Source: Actinomadura rupiterrae (GTDB taxonomy: Bacteria > Actinomycetota > Actinomycetes > Streptosporangiales > Streptosporangiaceae). Taken from it: DNA of 64,000 nt. The notes under the pieces were generated by a model. That model was not told where the DNA came from. It was given only the letters and a program-made list of their open reading frames with translations, and did not search any database. This document shows positions 19,925 to 28,580 of the stretch, piece after piece. Both the position numbers and the translations under genes were made by a program. Position 1 is the stretch's first letter. Each line of letters opens with the position of its first letter. Where the stretch lies: contig NZ_JAMZEA010000002.1 in assembly GCF_024172125.1 (NCBI RefSeq), positions 744,001-808,000 on the forward strand, read 5' to 3'.

Positions 19925-20670
19925 AACCCCTCCTCCCGGACGTCCTGCGTTGACACGTCTCCCTGCTCCACCCCGGCCCGCTCAGCGGAGGTTTCGCGCC
20001 TTGCTGCGGCTTCTTGTTCGGCGCGTTCGCGGCTGCGGCGGCGGGCGCGGATCGTCGCGGCCAGCGGCGAGTCCGGGCCGGCCGCGAGGATCAGCTCCTC
20101 CTGGAGGCGGCGGCGCGCGGCCGGTGTCAGGCGGTGGAACTGCGGACCCGGGACGAAGCCGCCCGCGTCGGCGCCGTCGGTCCGGCCGTCCGCGCGGACC
20201 TGGGTGACCAGGCCCGCCAGCCGCAGCCGGCGCAGCGCCGACTCCAGCTCGCCGATCGGCAGCTGGGAGCGGCGGCGCAGCTCCTCCAACGGGGTCGGGT
20301 GCGGCGACAGCCACGTGTCGTCCGGCAGCCGGCCCGCCGCGCGCGGGATCGCCACCGAGTGGATCAGCACCAGGGCCAGGACGGCCCGGTCCCCGGCGGG
20401 CGGCACGCACGCGGGGTCGCGGGCCAGTTCGGCGGCGACCTCGTCCCGGTAGCCGGACGTCCAGGACGTCCGGTCCGCGCGGATCAGCGTGCGACCGGAC
20501 AGGTTCAGCATCGCCTCGACCGTCCGGCGGGACGCGGGCTCGCGCAGCCCCGCGAAGCGCGCCTCCGGCACCGGCTCGGCCGCGTGCTCGACCGCCATGT
20601 ACGCCGCGACCAGCTCCGACCGCCGCCGCTCGTCGTAGGACCGGAGCAGCGGCTCGAACGCCTCACTCAC
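19921..20670 (-). CDS. Winged-helix accessory subunit of the SMC operon (MksE/kite-like)
   Basis: A 249-residue protein with no clear named family. The N-terminal ~100 residues are helical (ERRRSELVAAYMAVEHA, TVEAMLNLSGR). The middle has a winged-helix pattern: LEELRRRSQLPIGELESALRR, then LAGLVTQVRADG as the wing and FHRLTPAARRRL after it. The C-terminal ~45 residues are a highly charged Arg/Glu helix. The gene overlaps the upstream gene by 8 nt and the SMC gene by 4 nt. Size, position and tandem winged-helix character suit the MksE/ScpB (kite) role of bridging kleisin and SMC. This is inference from context and pattern. Confidence 0.62.
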   Translation of the reverse strand: MSEAFEPLLRSYDERRRSELVAAYMAVEHAAEPVPEARFAGLREPASRRTVEAMLNLSGRTLIRADRTSWTSGYRDEVAAELARDPACVPPAGDRAVLALVLIHSVAIPRAAGRLPDDTWLSPHPTPLEELRRRSQLPIGELESALRRLRLAGLVTQVRADGRTDGADAGGFVPGPQFHRLTPAARRRLQEELILAAGPDSPLAATIRARRRSRERAEQEAAARRETSAERAGVEQGDVSTQDVREEGL

Positions 20671-21223
20671 CCGCGATCACCCCCTGCGGCGGCTCGGGCA
20701 GGCGGCGCAGCAGGTCGCGCAGCGGGCCGAGCGAGTCGTCCGGCCACAGCGCCACGCGCGGACCCGGGCGGACGACCCCGGCGGCCTCGTCCAGCAGCAG
20801 CCAGCCGGTGTCCGACAGCCGCCGCAGCTCGCCGGTCGCCCAGCGCCGCGCCAGCTCGGCGTCGCCGCGCGACATCCCCCCGTACACCTCAAGGACGGCC
20901 TGGACCGGCGCGGCCTCGCCCGGCCACGGCGCGTCGTCCAGGCGCGTCCAGCAGCAGCGCAGCGCCGCCGCCAGGACGCGCCGCGCCTGCCCGGAGCGGT
21001 CCAGCGGCATCGGCGCGGTGTCGTACTCCTCCAGCAATGCCGGAGTCGCTCCGTCCGGCCACGCGGACAGCAGCCACACCCGCTCCCCGTCGGACGCGGC
21101 CACCACCCCGGGCGGCGTCGGCTCCGTCACCGCCTGCGACGCGCCTCCCAGCACGCGGGCGCGCGCCCGGGCGAGAACCCCCGGATCCACGTCCGCCTTG
21201 GACTCGGCGCTTGCCTTACTCAT
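20663..21223 (-). CDS. Second small accessory protein of the SMC operon
   Basis: A 186-residue protein, family not recognised. The N-terminal ~50 residues are Ala-rich. The C-terminal half contains a winged-helix-like unit (ARRWATGELRRLSDTGWLLLDEAAGVV) closing with LGPLRDLLRRLPEPP. The gene overlaps its neighbours by 8 nt on each side. Known Mks/Wadjet operons encode only one kite protein between kleisin and SMC, so this is an additional subunit. It may form a heterodimer with the product of 19921-20670, as Nse1/Nse3 do in Smc5/6; that comparison is speculative. Confidence 0.6.
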   Translation of the reverse strand: MSKASAESKADVDPGVLARARARVLGGASQAVTEPTPPGVVAASDGERVWLLSAWPDGATPALLEEYDTAPMPLDRSGQARRVLAAALRCCWTRLDDAPWPGEAAPVQAVLEVYGGMSRGDAELARRWATGELRRLSDTGWLLLDEAAGVVRPGPRVALWPDDSLGPLRDLLRRLPEPPQGVIAGE

Positions 21224-22475
21224 CGGCTCCCGCCTTTCGGGGAGCGGCGACGTGCTTCACGTCGGTGCGCTCGAAGGTGCCGGGGGAGAGCCAGGTCGGG
21301 GAGCCGTCCGGCCGGACGGCCAGACCGTCCGACCAGGTCAGCCGGTAGGGCAGCTCGGGGTGCAGGTGGGCGGACGACAGGTCGGCGAGGACGCGCCGGG
21401 CGGTCGGCCAGTCCTGGGTGAGCAGGTCCTCGACGGCGATCCGGTCGCGGCCGCGGAGGGCCTGCTCGGCGACCGCGCGCAGGCGTTCGGTCGCGGTCGC
21501 GTCGCCGCCCGTGTCGTCCGAAAGGCCGGGATCGGGGACGGACGGCCGCGGCGGCGCCGGGCGCGGCGGGGTGGCGCGCGGACCGTCCTCCACCGCCTGG
21601 ACGACCGCGGACGGCTCGTGCCACGGCGCCGGCGCGTCGAAGACGAAGCCCTCCAGGACGGCGGCCAGATCGTCGCGGGACGCGGTGCGGGCGAACGTCC
21701 GCCAGGTCTCCGGCGGCAGCAGGGTCAGGTTCCGGGTCGTCCCGGCCGAATCGGACAGGCGCGCGGCGGCCCGCCGGGACGCGTCGCCGTAGGCGTAGAT
21801 CGCGGTGCGCAGGTCGGTGCAGGCCCGGTCGAGCTGCGGCCAGCGGCGCAGGATCGCGCCGTGCAGCCGCTCGGCGCGCTGCAGGATCTCCTCGGTGCCC
21901 CATAGTTTTGGCGCCTGCTCGCGCAGCTCCTCGATCGTCCCGTTGGTGAGGGTCAGCAGCTCGACGCTCCACAGCCGGAACGCGCGGGCGAGGCCCGCCG
22001 CGCCGTCCCTGGCCTGCGCGGGCGTCATCCGCGGGTCCGCGACGTTCAGCTGTTCGAGCGCGAGCAGCCGGTGCATCTCGGACTGGCCGCCGTCCAGCAT
22101 CATCCGCCGGACGAACATCAGCCCGACCACCGAGGTGAAGGACGCCCGGTAGCGCAGCTGGTTCGGCTTCGGGAACACCTCCCGGACGGCGCCGAGCCCG
22201 CGCAGCACCCGCAGCCGGTTCTCGAACACCTCGGTGGGGTAGCGGCGGCACACGTACCGCATCTGCTCGCGGCTCAGCCCCTCCTCGCCCGCGTCGGCGA
22301 ACGCGGCGAGCAGCGTCTCGGCGACGTCCACCAGCTCCGGGTCGTCCACGACCGCGCCGCCGTCCCGGGCGAGCGCGGCGAACATCTGCCGGTACACGCC
22401 CAGCACGGCCTCGCCGACCAGGGCGTCGTCCAAGGTCGGCGTGGTGTCGGAGGTCGGATCGGAGGGGTGGGACAC
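21216..22475 (-). CDS. Kleisin-like (MukF/MksF/JetA-like) first subunit of the SMC operon
   Basis: A 419-residue protein opening the four-gene operon. Residues ~40-140 look like a winged helix (GLSREQMRYVCRRYPTEVFENRLRVL with a following basic wing and FVRRMML helix). Residues ~150-290 are strongly helical (MTPAQARDGAAGLARAFRLW, EILQRAERLHGAILRRW), like the four-helix/neck region of MukF-type kleisins. A Pro-rich disordered linker (~310-330) is followed by a C-terminal small domain (RIAVEDLLTQDWPTARRVL). This N-winged helix, helical middle, linker, C-winged helix plan fits a kleisin. The GTG start has no Shine-Dalgarno; TACCGT lies 8 nt before it. Similarity is by architecture, not by a recognised family signature. 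Confidence 0.62.
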   Translation of the reverse strand: MSHPSDPTSDTTPTLDDALVGEAVLGVYRQMFAALARDGGAVVDDPELVDVAETLLAAFADAGEEGLSREQMRYVCRRYPTEVFENRLRVLRGLGAVREVFPKPNQLRYRASFTSVVGLMFVRRMMLDGGQSEMHRLLALEQLNVADPRMTPAQARDGAAGLARAFRLWSVELLTLTNGTIEELREQAPKLWGTEEILQRAERLHGAILRRWPQLDRACTDLRTAIYAYGDASRRAAARLSDSAGTTRNLTLLPPETWRTFARTASRDDLAAVLEGFVFDAPAPWHEPSAVVQAVEDGPRATPPRPAPPRPSVPDPGLSDDTGGDATATERLRAVAEQALRGRDRIAVEDLLTQDWPTARRVLADLSSAHLHPELPYRLTWSDGLAVRPDGSPTWLSPGTFERTDVKHVAAPRKAGADE

Positions 22476-22748
22476 GGCGAACTACGGTAAGGCCAGCGGG
22501 CCCCGAGGGTGGAATCGGAGCCGCTCGGGCGTGTTCGGCGGGAACGCGCCGTGCCCGCCCGGTCACGGTCCGGCGGCATGTTTTCGGCCCTCCAGGTAAA
22601 GCGGCGGGAGATAGTTCTCCGTAGCGATTCCGGGACGCGGCCCCGGACCGGGTGAAAGACTCCCGGTGAGGACGACTCGGGAACAGGGAAGCTCCCCTTG
22701 CCGAGGCACCCCCGGTCCGGCACGCCGGAGGTTGTGGAGGCCGCTGGC
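22476..22748. other. Divergent intergenic region between SMC operon and LuxR-type regulator
   Basis: This 273-bp stretch holds no convincing ORF. It contains the start region of the SMC operon (minus strand) and the leader of the regulator gene (plus strand). The only clear sites are the candidate -10 TACCGT of the SMC operon and the GGAGG before the regulator ATG. The A/T-richer patch near 22601-22635 (GGGAGATAGTTCTCCG) is a short inverted repeat (GGAGATAGTTCTCC) and may be a regulator site. Confidence 0.4.
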
Positions 22749-25598
22749 ATGACACCGAACCACCCCGCCGCCGCGCCAGGCAAGACCCCGCCCCCCGGCG
22801 CGCCCGAGGCGACCATGCCCTCCGACCCGTCCGAAGGCCCCCCACCCACCGATGTGGTGCGGACCAATTTGCCGGGGGAGCCTAATGCGTTCGTCGGGCG
22901 GGAGCGGGACGTGGCGGACCTGCGCGGGTTGCTGCAGACGACGCGGGCCGTGACGCTCTGCGGGGCGGGCGGGATCGGCAAGACGCGGCTCGCGGTGCAT
23001 GTCGCGCATGGCGTCCTTGCCGCGCATCCGGGCGGTGTGTGGCTGGTCGAGCTGGCCGACATCGCGCCCGGCGGGCCCGCCGACGTGGTCGCGCGGCGGG
23101 TCGCGGCGGTGCTCGGCGCGTCCGAGGAGGACGGGCGGGAGCTGGCCGTCACGCTCGCGGACGCGATCGGCGACCGGGCCGTGCTGCTCGTCCTGGACAA
23201 CTGCGAGCACGTCGTCGCCGAGTGCGCCGAGCTGGCCGGGACGCTGATGCCGCGCTGCCCGCGGCTGCGCCTGGTCGCCACCAGCCGCGAGCCGCTGCGC
23301 ACCGCGGGCGAGACGGTCTGGCGCGTCCCGCCGCTGGATCCGGGCGAGGCCGTGCGGCTGTTCGCCGAGCGGGCCCGGGCCGTCCGGCCCGAGTTCGCCG
23401 TGACGGCCGAGAACACCGCGGCGGTCGAGGAGGTCGGGCGCGCGCTGGACGGCGTCCCGCTCGCGCTGGAGCTGGCCGCCGCGCGGCTGCGGGTGCTGAC
23501 CGTCGAGCAGATCGCCGGGCGGCTCGCCGACCGGTTCCGGCTGCTCGGCGGGAACGCGCGCACCGCGCCGCACCGGCAGCGCACGCTGCGCGCCGCGATC
23601 GACTGGTCGCACGAGCTGCTGGACGACCGGGAGCGCACCCTGCTGCGCCGCCTGTCGGTGTTCACCGGCTGGACGCTCGGCCAGGCCGAGCGCGTCTGCG
23701 CCGACCCGGCCGGGCTCGGCGCCGACCTGATGGACCTGCCCGACCTTCCCGACCTGCCGGAACTTCCCGACCTGGCCGACCTGCCGGGCCTGGACGAGGA
23801 GCCCGAGCCTTCGGCGGACGGCCTGCCGCCGCGCGGCGTCCTCGACCTGCTCACGGCGCTGGTCGACAAGTCCCTGGTCGTCGTCGGGGACGAGATCGCG
23901 GGGGAAACCCGGTTCCGGCTGCTGGACAGCATCCGGCAGTACGCCGCCGAGCGGCTCGCCGAGGCGGGCGAGGAGGACACGATCCGGGACCGGCACCGCG
24001 ACTGCGTCCTGGAGGCGGCCGAGCGGGACGGGGAGCTGGCGCTCGCCGAGTCCGAGGCGGACTGGGCGGGCCGGGTCGCGCTGTTCCACCGCTGCGACGC
24101 CGAGCTGGGCAACATCCGCGCCGCGCTGGCCTGGGCGCTCGACCGCGAGGACGTCGAGGGCGGCCTGCGCATCTGCACGGCGCTGCGCTCGTACTGGATC
24201 GCGCGCGGACGCGTCGCCGAGTGGGCGCAGTGGACCGACCGGTTCCTCGCGCGCAGCCGCGGCCTGCCCGCGATCGTCCTCGGCCCGGCGCTCGCGGGCC
24301 GCGCGCAGCTCGCGCTCAGCGCCCGCGACTTCCCGCGCGCCGCGGGGTTCGCCGAACGCGCCCTGGACCCCTGCCGCCGCGCCGGGGACGGGTTCATGGC
24401 CGCCGCTTCGCTGATCACGCTCGCCGAGGCCCACACCCGCGCTGGCCGCTACACCGAGGCCGCCGACCGCCTGGACGAGGCGGACGCCCTCACCGACGCC
24501 CCCGGGCAGGAGTGGAACCGGGGCTACGCGCACATCGCGCGCGGCTACATGCTCGCGCGCTCCGGACGCATGCGCGAGGCGAGCCTCGCCTACGAATCCG
24601 GACTCGATGTGATGCGCGACATCGGGCAGCTTTGGGGCGCCGCACACGCGCTGATAGGGCTGGGCCGGATCGCCGAACTTCGCGGGGACGCCTCCGGCGC
24701 GCGCGCCCGATTCACCGAAGCGCTTCCGGCTCTTGTTGAGATCGAGGCGCGTCCGGAGTTGGCACGCGCGCTCGCCGGACTCGGACGAGTCGCCCTTGCA
24801 ACCGGGGATGCGCCGCTCGCCCGCCGTTCCCTAGCGCGCGCGCTGCGGCTCAGCCGTGCGTCTGGGGTTCGTCCGGAAATCGCGCGCGGACTGGAGGCGT
24901 TCGCGGAACTTCTCGCATGCGAGGGCGACTCGCGCGGCGCGGTGCTGCTCACGGGCGCCGCTGCTGGACTACGCGAGGCCGCCGCGCGCCGCCACACTCC
25001 GCATCCGGACGGCCCGGCCCACCCGTCGGGGACGTCCGTCCAGCGACGGCCGGGCCACGGCGCGCGCGTCGAAGGGATGCTGGAACCCATCCGCCGCGCG
25101 ATGGGCGAACCGGTCGTCGCGCAGTGGTTCGACGAGGGCCGCTCCCTGGCCCCGGACGAAGCCATAGCCCTCGCCCTCGGCACCGACGAGAACGACCCGG
25201 AACCCGCCACCACGACCGAAACCCCGGACCCGTCCCTCGCCGCCGGGGGAGCCTTCCTGCCCGCTGAACCGGCGGCCAAGGACCCGTTCGCATCGGACGC
25301 GTCCGCATCGGGCGCTGCGTCCGGGAAGGAAGTGTTCGCGTCCGGCGGGACGGCCAAGGACGAGGCCGCGCCGGGCGGCGGGGCGCCCAGCACGCTGACG
25401 GCGCGGGAGCGGGAGATCGCGCGGCTCGTCGCGCGCGGCCTGAGCAACAAGGGCATCGCGAGCGAGCTGGTGATCAGCCCGGCGACCGCCGCCCGGCACG
25501 TCGCGAACATCCTCACCAAGCTCGGCTACAACTCGCGGGCGCAGATCGCCGTGTGGGCGGTCGACCACCACCTCACCGACCAGCCGCAGCTGCGCTGA
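22749..25598 (+). CDS. Large AAA/NB-ARC-like ATPase with C-terminal LuxR HTH
   Basis: A 949-residue transcriptional regulator of the STAND/LAL-like type. The ATPase has Walker A CGAGGIGKTRLAVHVA, Walker B VLLVLDNCEHV and sensor LVATSREPLRTAGE. A TPR-like helical region fills residues ~400-770. The C-terminal LuxR HTH (~880-945) reads LTAREREIARLVARGLSNKGIA and ATAARHVANILTKLGY. Two low-complexity inserts occur: an L-P-D repeat near residues 330-345 and an Ala/Ser/Gly linker before the HTH. GGAGG 8 nt before the ATG at 22749 fixes the start. The first AMP-binding gene begins 66 bp downstream, and both such genes carry a common upstream element that this protein might bind. Confidence 0.93.
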   Translation: MTPNHPAAAPGKTPPPGAPEATMPSDPSEGPPPTDVVRTNLPGEPNAFVGRERDVADLRGLLQTTRAVTLCGAGGIGKTRLAVHVAHGVLAAHPGGVWLVELADIAPGGPADVVARRVAAVLGASEEDGRELAVTLADAIGDRAVLLVLDNCEHVVAECAELAGTLMPRCPRLRLVATSREPLRTAGETVWRVPPLDPGEAVRLFAERARAVRPEFAVTAENTAAVEEVGRALDGVPLALELAAARLRVLTVEQIAGRLADRFRLLGGNARTAPHRQRTLRAAIDWSHELLDDRERTLLRRLSVFTGWTLGQAERVCADPAGLGADLMDLPDLPDLPELPDLADLPGLDEEPEPSADGLPPRGVLDLLTALVDKSLVVVGDEIAGETRFRLLDSIRQYAAERLAEAGEEDTIRDRHRDCVLEAAERDGELALAESEADWAGRVALFHRCDAELGNIRAALAWALDREDVEGGLRICTALRSYWIARGRVAEWAQWTDRFLARSRGLPAIVLGPALAGRAQLALSARDFPRAAGFAERALDPCRRAGDGFMAAASLITLAEAHTRAGRYTEAADRLDEADALTDAPGQEWNRGYAHIARGYMLARSGRMREASLAYESGLDVMRDIGQLWGAAHALIGLGRIAELRGDASGARARFTEALPALVEIEARPELARALAGLGRVALATGDAPLARRSLARALRLSRASGVRPEIARGLEAFAELLACEGDSRGAVLLTGAAAGLREAAARRHTPHPDGPAHPSGTSVQRRPGHGARVEGMLEPIRRAMGEPVVAQWFDEGRSLAPDEAIALALGTDENDPEPATTTETPDPSLAAGGAFLPAEPAAKDPFASDASASGAASGKEVFASGGTAKDEAAPGGGAPSTLTAREREIARLVARGLSNKGIASELVISPATAARHVANILTKLGYNSRAQIAVWAVDHHLTDQPQLR

Positions 25599-25664
25599 GC
25601 TACATACCAACGTGCACAATCGTGTGCATGTGCCACCGGGGGCGGCGGCCGTAGCGTCGGTCGC
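25597..25664 (+). promoter_or_regulatory. Promoter-like region with TGAGCTACATACC element, copy 1
   Basis: TGAGCTACATACC begins inside the stop codon of the regulator gene. Further down lie GCATGTGC (a -35-like position) and TAGCGT, 7 nt before the ATG of the AMP-binding gene. The same arrangement at nearly the same spacing precedes the next gene (27402-27472), which argues for a real promoter with an upstream operator or activator site and a leaderless transcript. Confidence 0.55.
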
Positions 25665-27404
25665 ATGATCTGCATGCGTGTGGACGCGGCGTCCGGTCAC
25701 CCCGCGGTGACGGTGTCCCGTGCGGTGTTCGGCGCGGACGCCGGCGACGAGGGGACGGCCGAGGCGCGCACCGGCGGACGCCTCGCCGTGGTCGACGCCA
25801 TGGGCGACCGCGCGATGACCCACGCCGACCTCGCCGCCGCCGTCGGCTCGCTCGCCTCCGGGCTCGCCCGCGAGGGCGTCGGCCCTGGCACGGTCGTCGC
25901 CCTGCACCTCCCCGACAGCCCCGAGTTCGTCGTCGCGCTGCACGCCGTCACGGCCGCGGGCGCGACCCCGATGCCGGTGCGCCCCACCCTGCCCGCCGCC
26001 GAGCTGGCGGCCCTGCTCACCGAGGCCGACGCGCGCGTGGTCATCACCTGGCCCGTCCTGCTCGACATCGCCCAGACCGCCCTCCGCGAGATGGAGCGCA
26101 CCGCCCTCCGCGGCATGGAGCAATCCGCCCTCCGCGACCTCGTGACCCCCCTCCCGAACACCCCACCCCCACCCGACCCCTCCGACAACGCGCCGGGCGA
26201 CACCGGACGGTCTGCGTCGTCCGACTCGCGGCGGTCGGGGTCGTCCGAGATGCCCTGGTCCGGGTTCGGTGGCGGACGGCGGGGCGTGGTCCGGACGCGG
26301 GCGGTCAGGCGGCTGTTCTGCTTCGGGGACGAGCCGGACGTCGAGTCCGTCGCCTCGCTGCACACGGCCGCGCCCGCGCCGGACGTGCCGGTCGACCCCG
26401 CGCGCGACGCGGCGCTCATCGCGTGCACGCGCGGCGAGGGCGTCCCGGCCCGGGCCGTCCGGCTCACCCATGCCGAGGTCGTCGCCGGGCTCACCCGGGT
26501 CGCCGACGCGGGGCTGGTCGGGCCGTCCGACATCGCGCTGTCCGCGCTGCCGCTCGCCGACCCGATCGCGCTGAACGGCCTGCTCAACCCCGGGCTGCGG
26601 CTCGGCGCGACCGTCGTCACCCTCGCCGGCGCGGGACGGCACGAGCTGCTCCGCGCGATCCAGGACCACCGCGTCACCGTCCTGCTCGCGCCGCCGCGGC
26701 TGGTCGAGGTGCTCGCCTACGACCGGTCCGTCCCGCGGTACGACCTGCGCTCGCTGCGCGCCGTGGTCAGCGCGGGCGGCCCGCTGTCCGCCGAGGCCGC
26801 GCGCGCCTGCGCGAACCGGCTCGGCTGCCCCGTCCGGCAGGCGTACGGGACCGCCGAGGCCGCCGGGATCACCCACCTCAACCCGCGCGGGGTGGAGGAG
26901 GGCACGCTCGACTCGGTCGGCCGCGGCCTGCTCGGCGTCGCCTGGCGGGTCCTGGACCCGGCCACGGGCACCGACCAGCCCGCCTACCAGCCGGGCGAAC
27001 TGTGCCTGCGGCTGCCGATGACCTCGGCGGCCGCGGTCCCGGTGCGCTGGCTCACCACCGGCGACCAGGCGTTCGCCGACGAGCACGGCCGCGTCTACAT
27101 CCTCGGCAGGCTCGGCGCCGGACGCCCCGACCCGCCCGCCGAGCCGGACGCCGTGCTCGCCGCGCACCCCGCCGTCGCGGACGCCGTGATCGTGCCCGTC
27201 CCCGACCTGGAGGTGGGGCTCGCGCCGCACGCGTTCGTCGTGGCGACGCGTCCGGTCGCGCGCGAGGAGCTGCTCACCTACGTCAACGGCCACGTGCCGT
27301 CCTACCGGAAGGTCGTCGCGGTGCACGTGGTCGACATGATCCCGCGGTCCCCCGGGGGGCGGGTGCGGCGCCGGGCGCTACTCCAGCGGGCGGGGCTGTC
27401 CTGA
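25665..27404 (+). CDS. Degenerate AMP-binding (acyl-CoA synthetase-like) protein
   Basis: A 579-residue member of the ANL adenylating fold. The N-terminal domain (VVDAMGDRAMTHADL, AAGATPMPVRP), the A5-like region YGTAEAAGITHLNPRG and the A7-like WLTTGDQAF are present. The C-terminal subdomain ends SYRKVV and IPRSPGGRVRRRAL. Key catalytic positions are changed: the P-loop TSGTTGxPK reads CTRGEGVPAR, and the A10 Lys of PRxxxGK is Arg. A ~60-residue low-complexity Pro/Ser/Gly insert sits near residues 155-205. Adenylation activity is therefore doubtful. A truncated paralogue follows, and both may be controlled by the upstream LuxR-type regulator. Confidence 0.82.
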   Translation: MICMRVDAASGHPAVTVSRAVFGADAGDEGTAEARTGGRLAVVDAMGDRAMTHADLAAAVGSLASGLAREGVGPGTVVALHLPDSPEFVVALHAVTAAGATPMPVRPTLPAAELAALLTEADARVVITWPVLLDIAQTALREMERTALRGMEQSALRDLVTPLPNTPPPPDPSDNAPGDTGRSASSDSRRSGSSEMPWSGFGGGRRGVVRTRAVRRLFCFGDEPDVESVASLHTAAPAPDVPVDPARDAALIACTRGEGVPARAVRLTHAEVVAGLTRVADAGLVGPSDIALSALPLADPIALNGLLNPGLRLGATVVTLAGAGRHELLRAIQDHRVTVLLAPPRLVEVLAYDRSVPRYDLRSLRAVVSAGGPLSAEAARACANRLGCPVRQAYGTAEAAGITHLNPRGVEEGTLDSVGRGLLGVAWRVLDPATGTDQPAYQPGELCLRLPMTSAAAVPVRWLTTGDQAFADEHGRVYILGRLGAGRPDPPAEPDAVLAAHPAVADAVIVPVPDLEVGLAPHAFVVATRPVAREELLTYVNGHVPSYRKVVAVHVVDMIPRSPGGRVRRRALLQRAGLS

Positions 27405-27472
27405 TGAGCTACATACCCACCTACACAGTTCTGCGGATGTGGCCGCCCGGCCGCGCTCCGTACGTTCAGCCC
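27402..27472 (+). promoter_or_regulatory. Promoter-like region with TGAGCTACATACC element, copy 2
   Basis: TGAGCTACATACCC sits at the end of the first AMP-binding gene, followed by GGATGTGG and TACGTT, 6 nt before the ATG at 27473. It aligns over its whole length with the region before 25665. This conserved non-coding alignment supports the ATG at 27473 as the true start, rather than the in-frame ATG at 27404 inside the element. Confidence 0.55.
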
Positions 27473-28516
27473 ATGCCCGAGGGAGAAGCCGGAACGGGGA
27501 CGGTGGCCGAGCCCACCGTGACCCGGGCCGTGCTGGCCTCCGCCCGCGAGCACGCGGCCCGGTTCGGCGGGCGCCCCGCGCTGGTCGACCCGGACCGGCG
27601 GATCGGCTTCGGCGCCTTCGCGGCGCTGGTCCCGGCCGCCGCGACCGGACTGCACCGGCACGGCGTCCGGTCCGGCGACGTGGCCGCCGTCCAGCTCGCG
27701 GGCGTGGCCGAGCTGACCCTCGCCGTCCACGCGCTGTGCGCGGCGGGCGCGGTGCCCGCGCCGCTCCCGCTCGACGCGACGGTCGGCGAGCTGGCCCGCA
27801 TGATGACCGAGTGCGGGGCCCGGTTCCTGGTGACCGGCGGCGAGGTCGCGGCAGCGGCCCTCGCCGCCACCGAGCGGTCGTACGTCCGGCAGGCGTTCGC
27901 CTTCGGGGAGTACCCCGGGGCGACGTCGTTCGCCCGCCTCGTCGGGGCGGGCGCCGCCGGCGGGACGGCCGCCCGGTGGGGGGAGCAGGCGGCCGTGTGG
28001 GGAGACACGGCCGCCGCGTGGGGGGACGCGGGCGGCGGGTCGCACGGCGAGGGGGCCGGCGTGGGGAGCGCCGGGCCGTCCGGCCCGCCGCCGGAGGTCC
28101 CGCGCGACCCCGCCCTGCGGCTGTTCGAGCCGCCCGTCGACCTGACCCACGCCGACCGGTTCGGCGCGCTGCACCGGCTCGCCGCCGTCACCCGCGTCCG
28201 CTCCGGCGACGTGCTGGTGTGCGGTGTCCGCGACTGCCGCCCGGACGTCCTGATCGGCCTGTCCGACCTGTGCCTCGCGCACGGCGCCACCCTCGTCGGC
28301 GTCCCCGAGCCCGAGGTCGCGCCGCTGCTGCACGCCATCGGCGCGCACCACGCCACCGCCGCCGTCGTCACCCCGGAGAAGCTGCGCGCGCTCACCTTCG
28401 ACCACGCGCCCGTGCCGGTCCCGGACGTCCGCCTCCTGGTGACCGGCGACATCGACCCGGAGGTGGCGCGCGCCTGCCACCACCGGCACGGCTGGAGCCC
28501 GGTCCCCGTGACCTGA
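27473..28516 (+). CDS. Truncated AMP-binding domain protein (N-terminal part only)
   Basis: A 347-residue paralogue of the preceding gene. It contains the N-terminal ANL subdomain (RPALVDPDRRIGFGAFAALV, GVRSGDVAAVQLAGVAELTLAVHALCAAGAVP) but stops after HRHGWSPVPVT, before the A5-A10 motifs. The ATP-binding P-loop is not recognisable. A Gly/Ala/Trp low-complexity stretch with a repeated AxWGD pattern lies near residues 165-210. The open frame is long and codon use is normal, so it may be a functional shortened protein or a recent remnant. A longer form from 27404 (370 aa) is possible. A strong terminator follows 65 bp later. Confidence 0.7.
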   Translation: MPEGEAGTGTVAEPTVTRAVLASAREHAARFGGRPALVDPDRRIGFGAFAALVPAAATGLHRHGVRSGDVAAVQLAGVAELTLAVHALCAAGAVPAPLPLDATVGELARMMTECGARFLVTGGEVAAAALAATERSYVRQAFAFGEYPGATSFARLVGAGAAGGTAARWGEQAAVWGDTAAAWGDAGGGSHGEGAGVGSAGPSGPPPEVPRDPALRLFEPPVDLTHADRFGALHRLAAVTRVRSGDVLVCGVRDCRPDVLIGLSDLCLAHGATLVGVPEPEVAPLLHAIGAHHATAAVVTPEKLRALTFDHAPVPVPDVRLLVTGDIDPEVARACHHRHGWSPVPVT

Positions 28517-28580
28517 CCCCGGCCCGCGAACCACCCTCCGGTGCCCGCGCGGCGATTCCGCCCCGCCGCGCGGACCCACG

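Noticed and set aside
16769..20452. 1227-residue plus-strand frame opposite the SMC gene
   Set aside because: Low-complexity Arg/Leu/Gln/Gly translation without any domain; the minus strand carries clear Walker motifs.
16772..22475. Complete Wadjet (JetABCD) defence operon
   Set aside because: No JetD/DUF2220-type nuclease gene on either flank, an extra subunit is present, and none of the four proteins shows the recognisable JetA/JetB sequence signatures.
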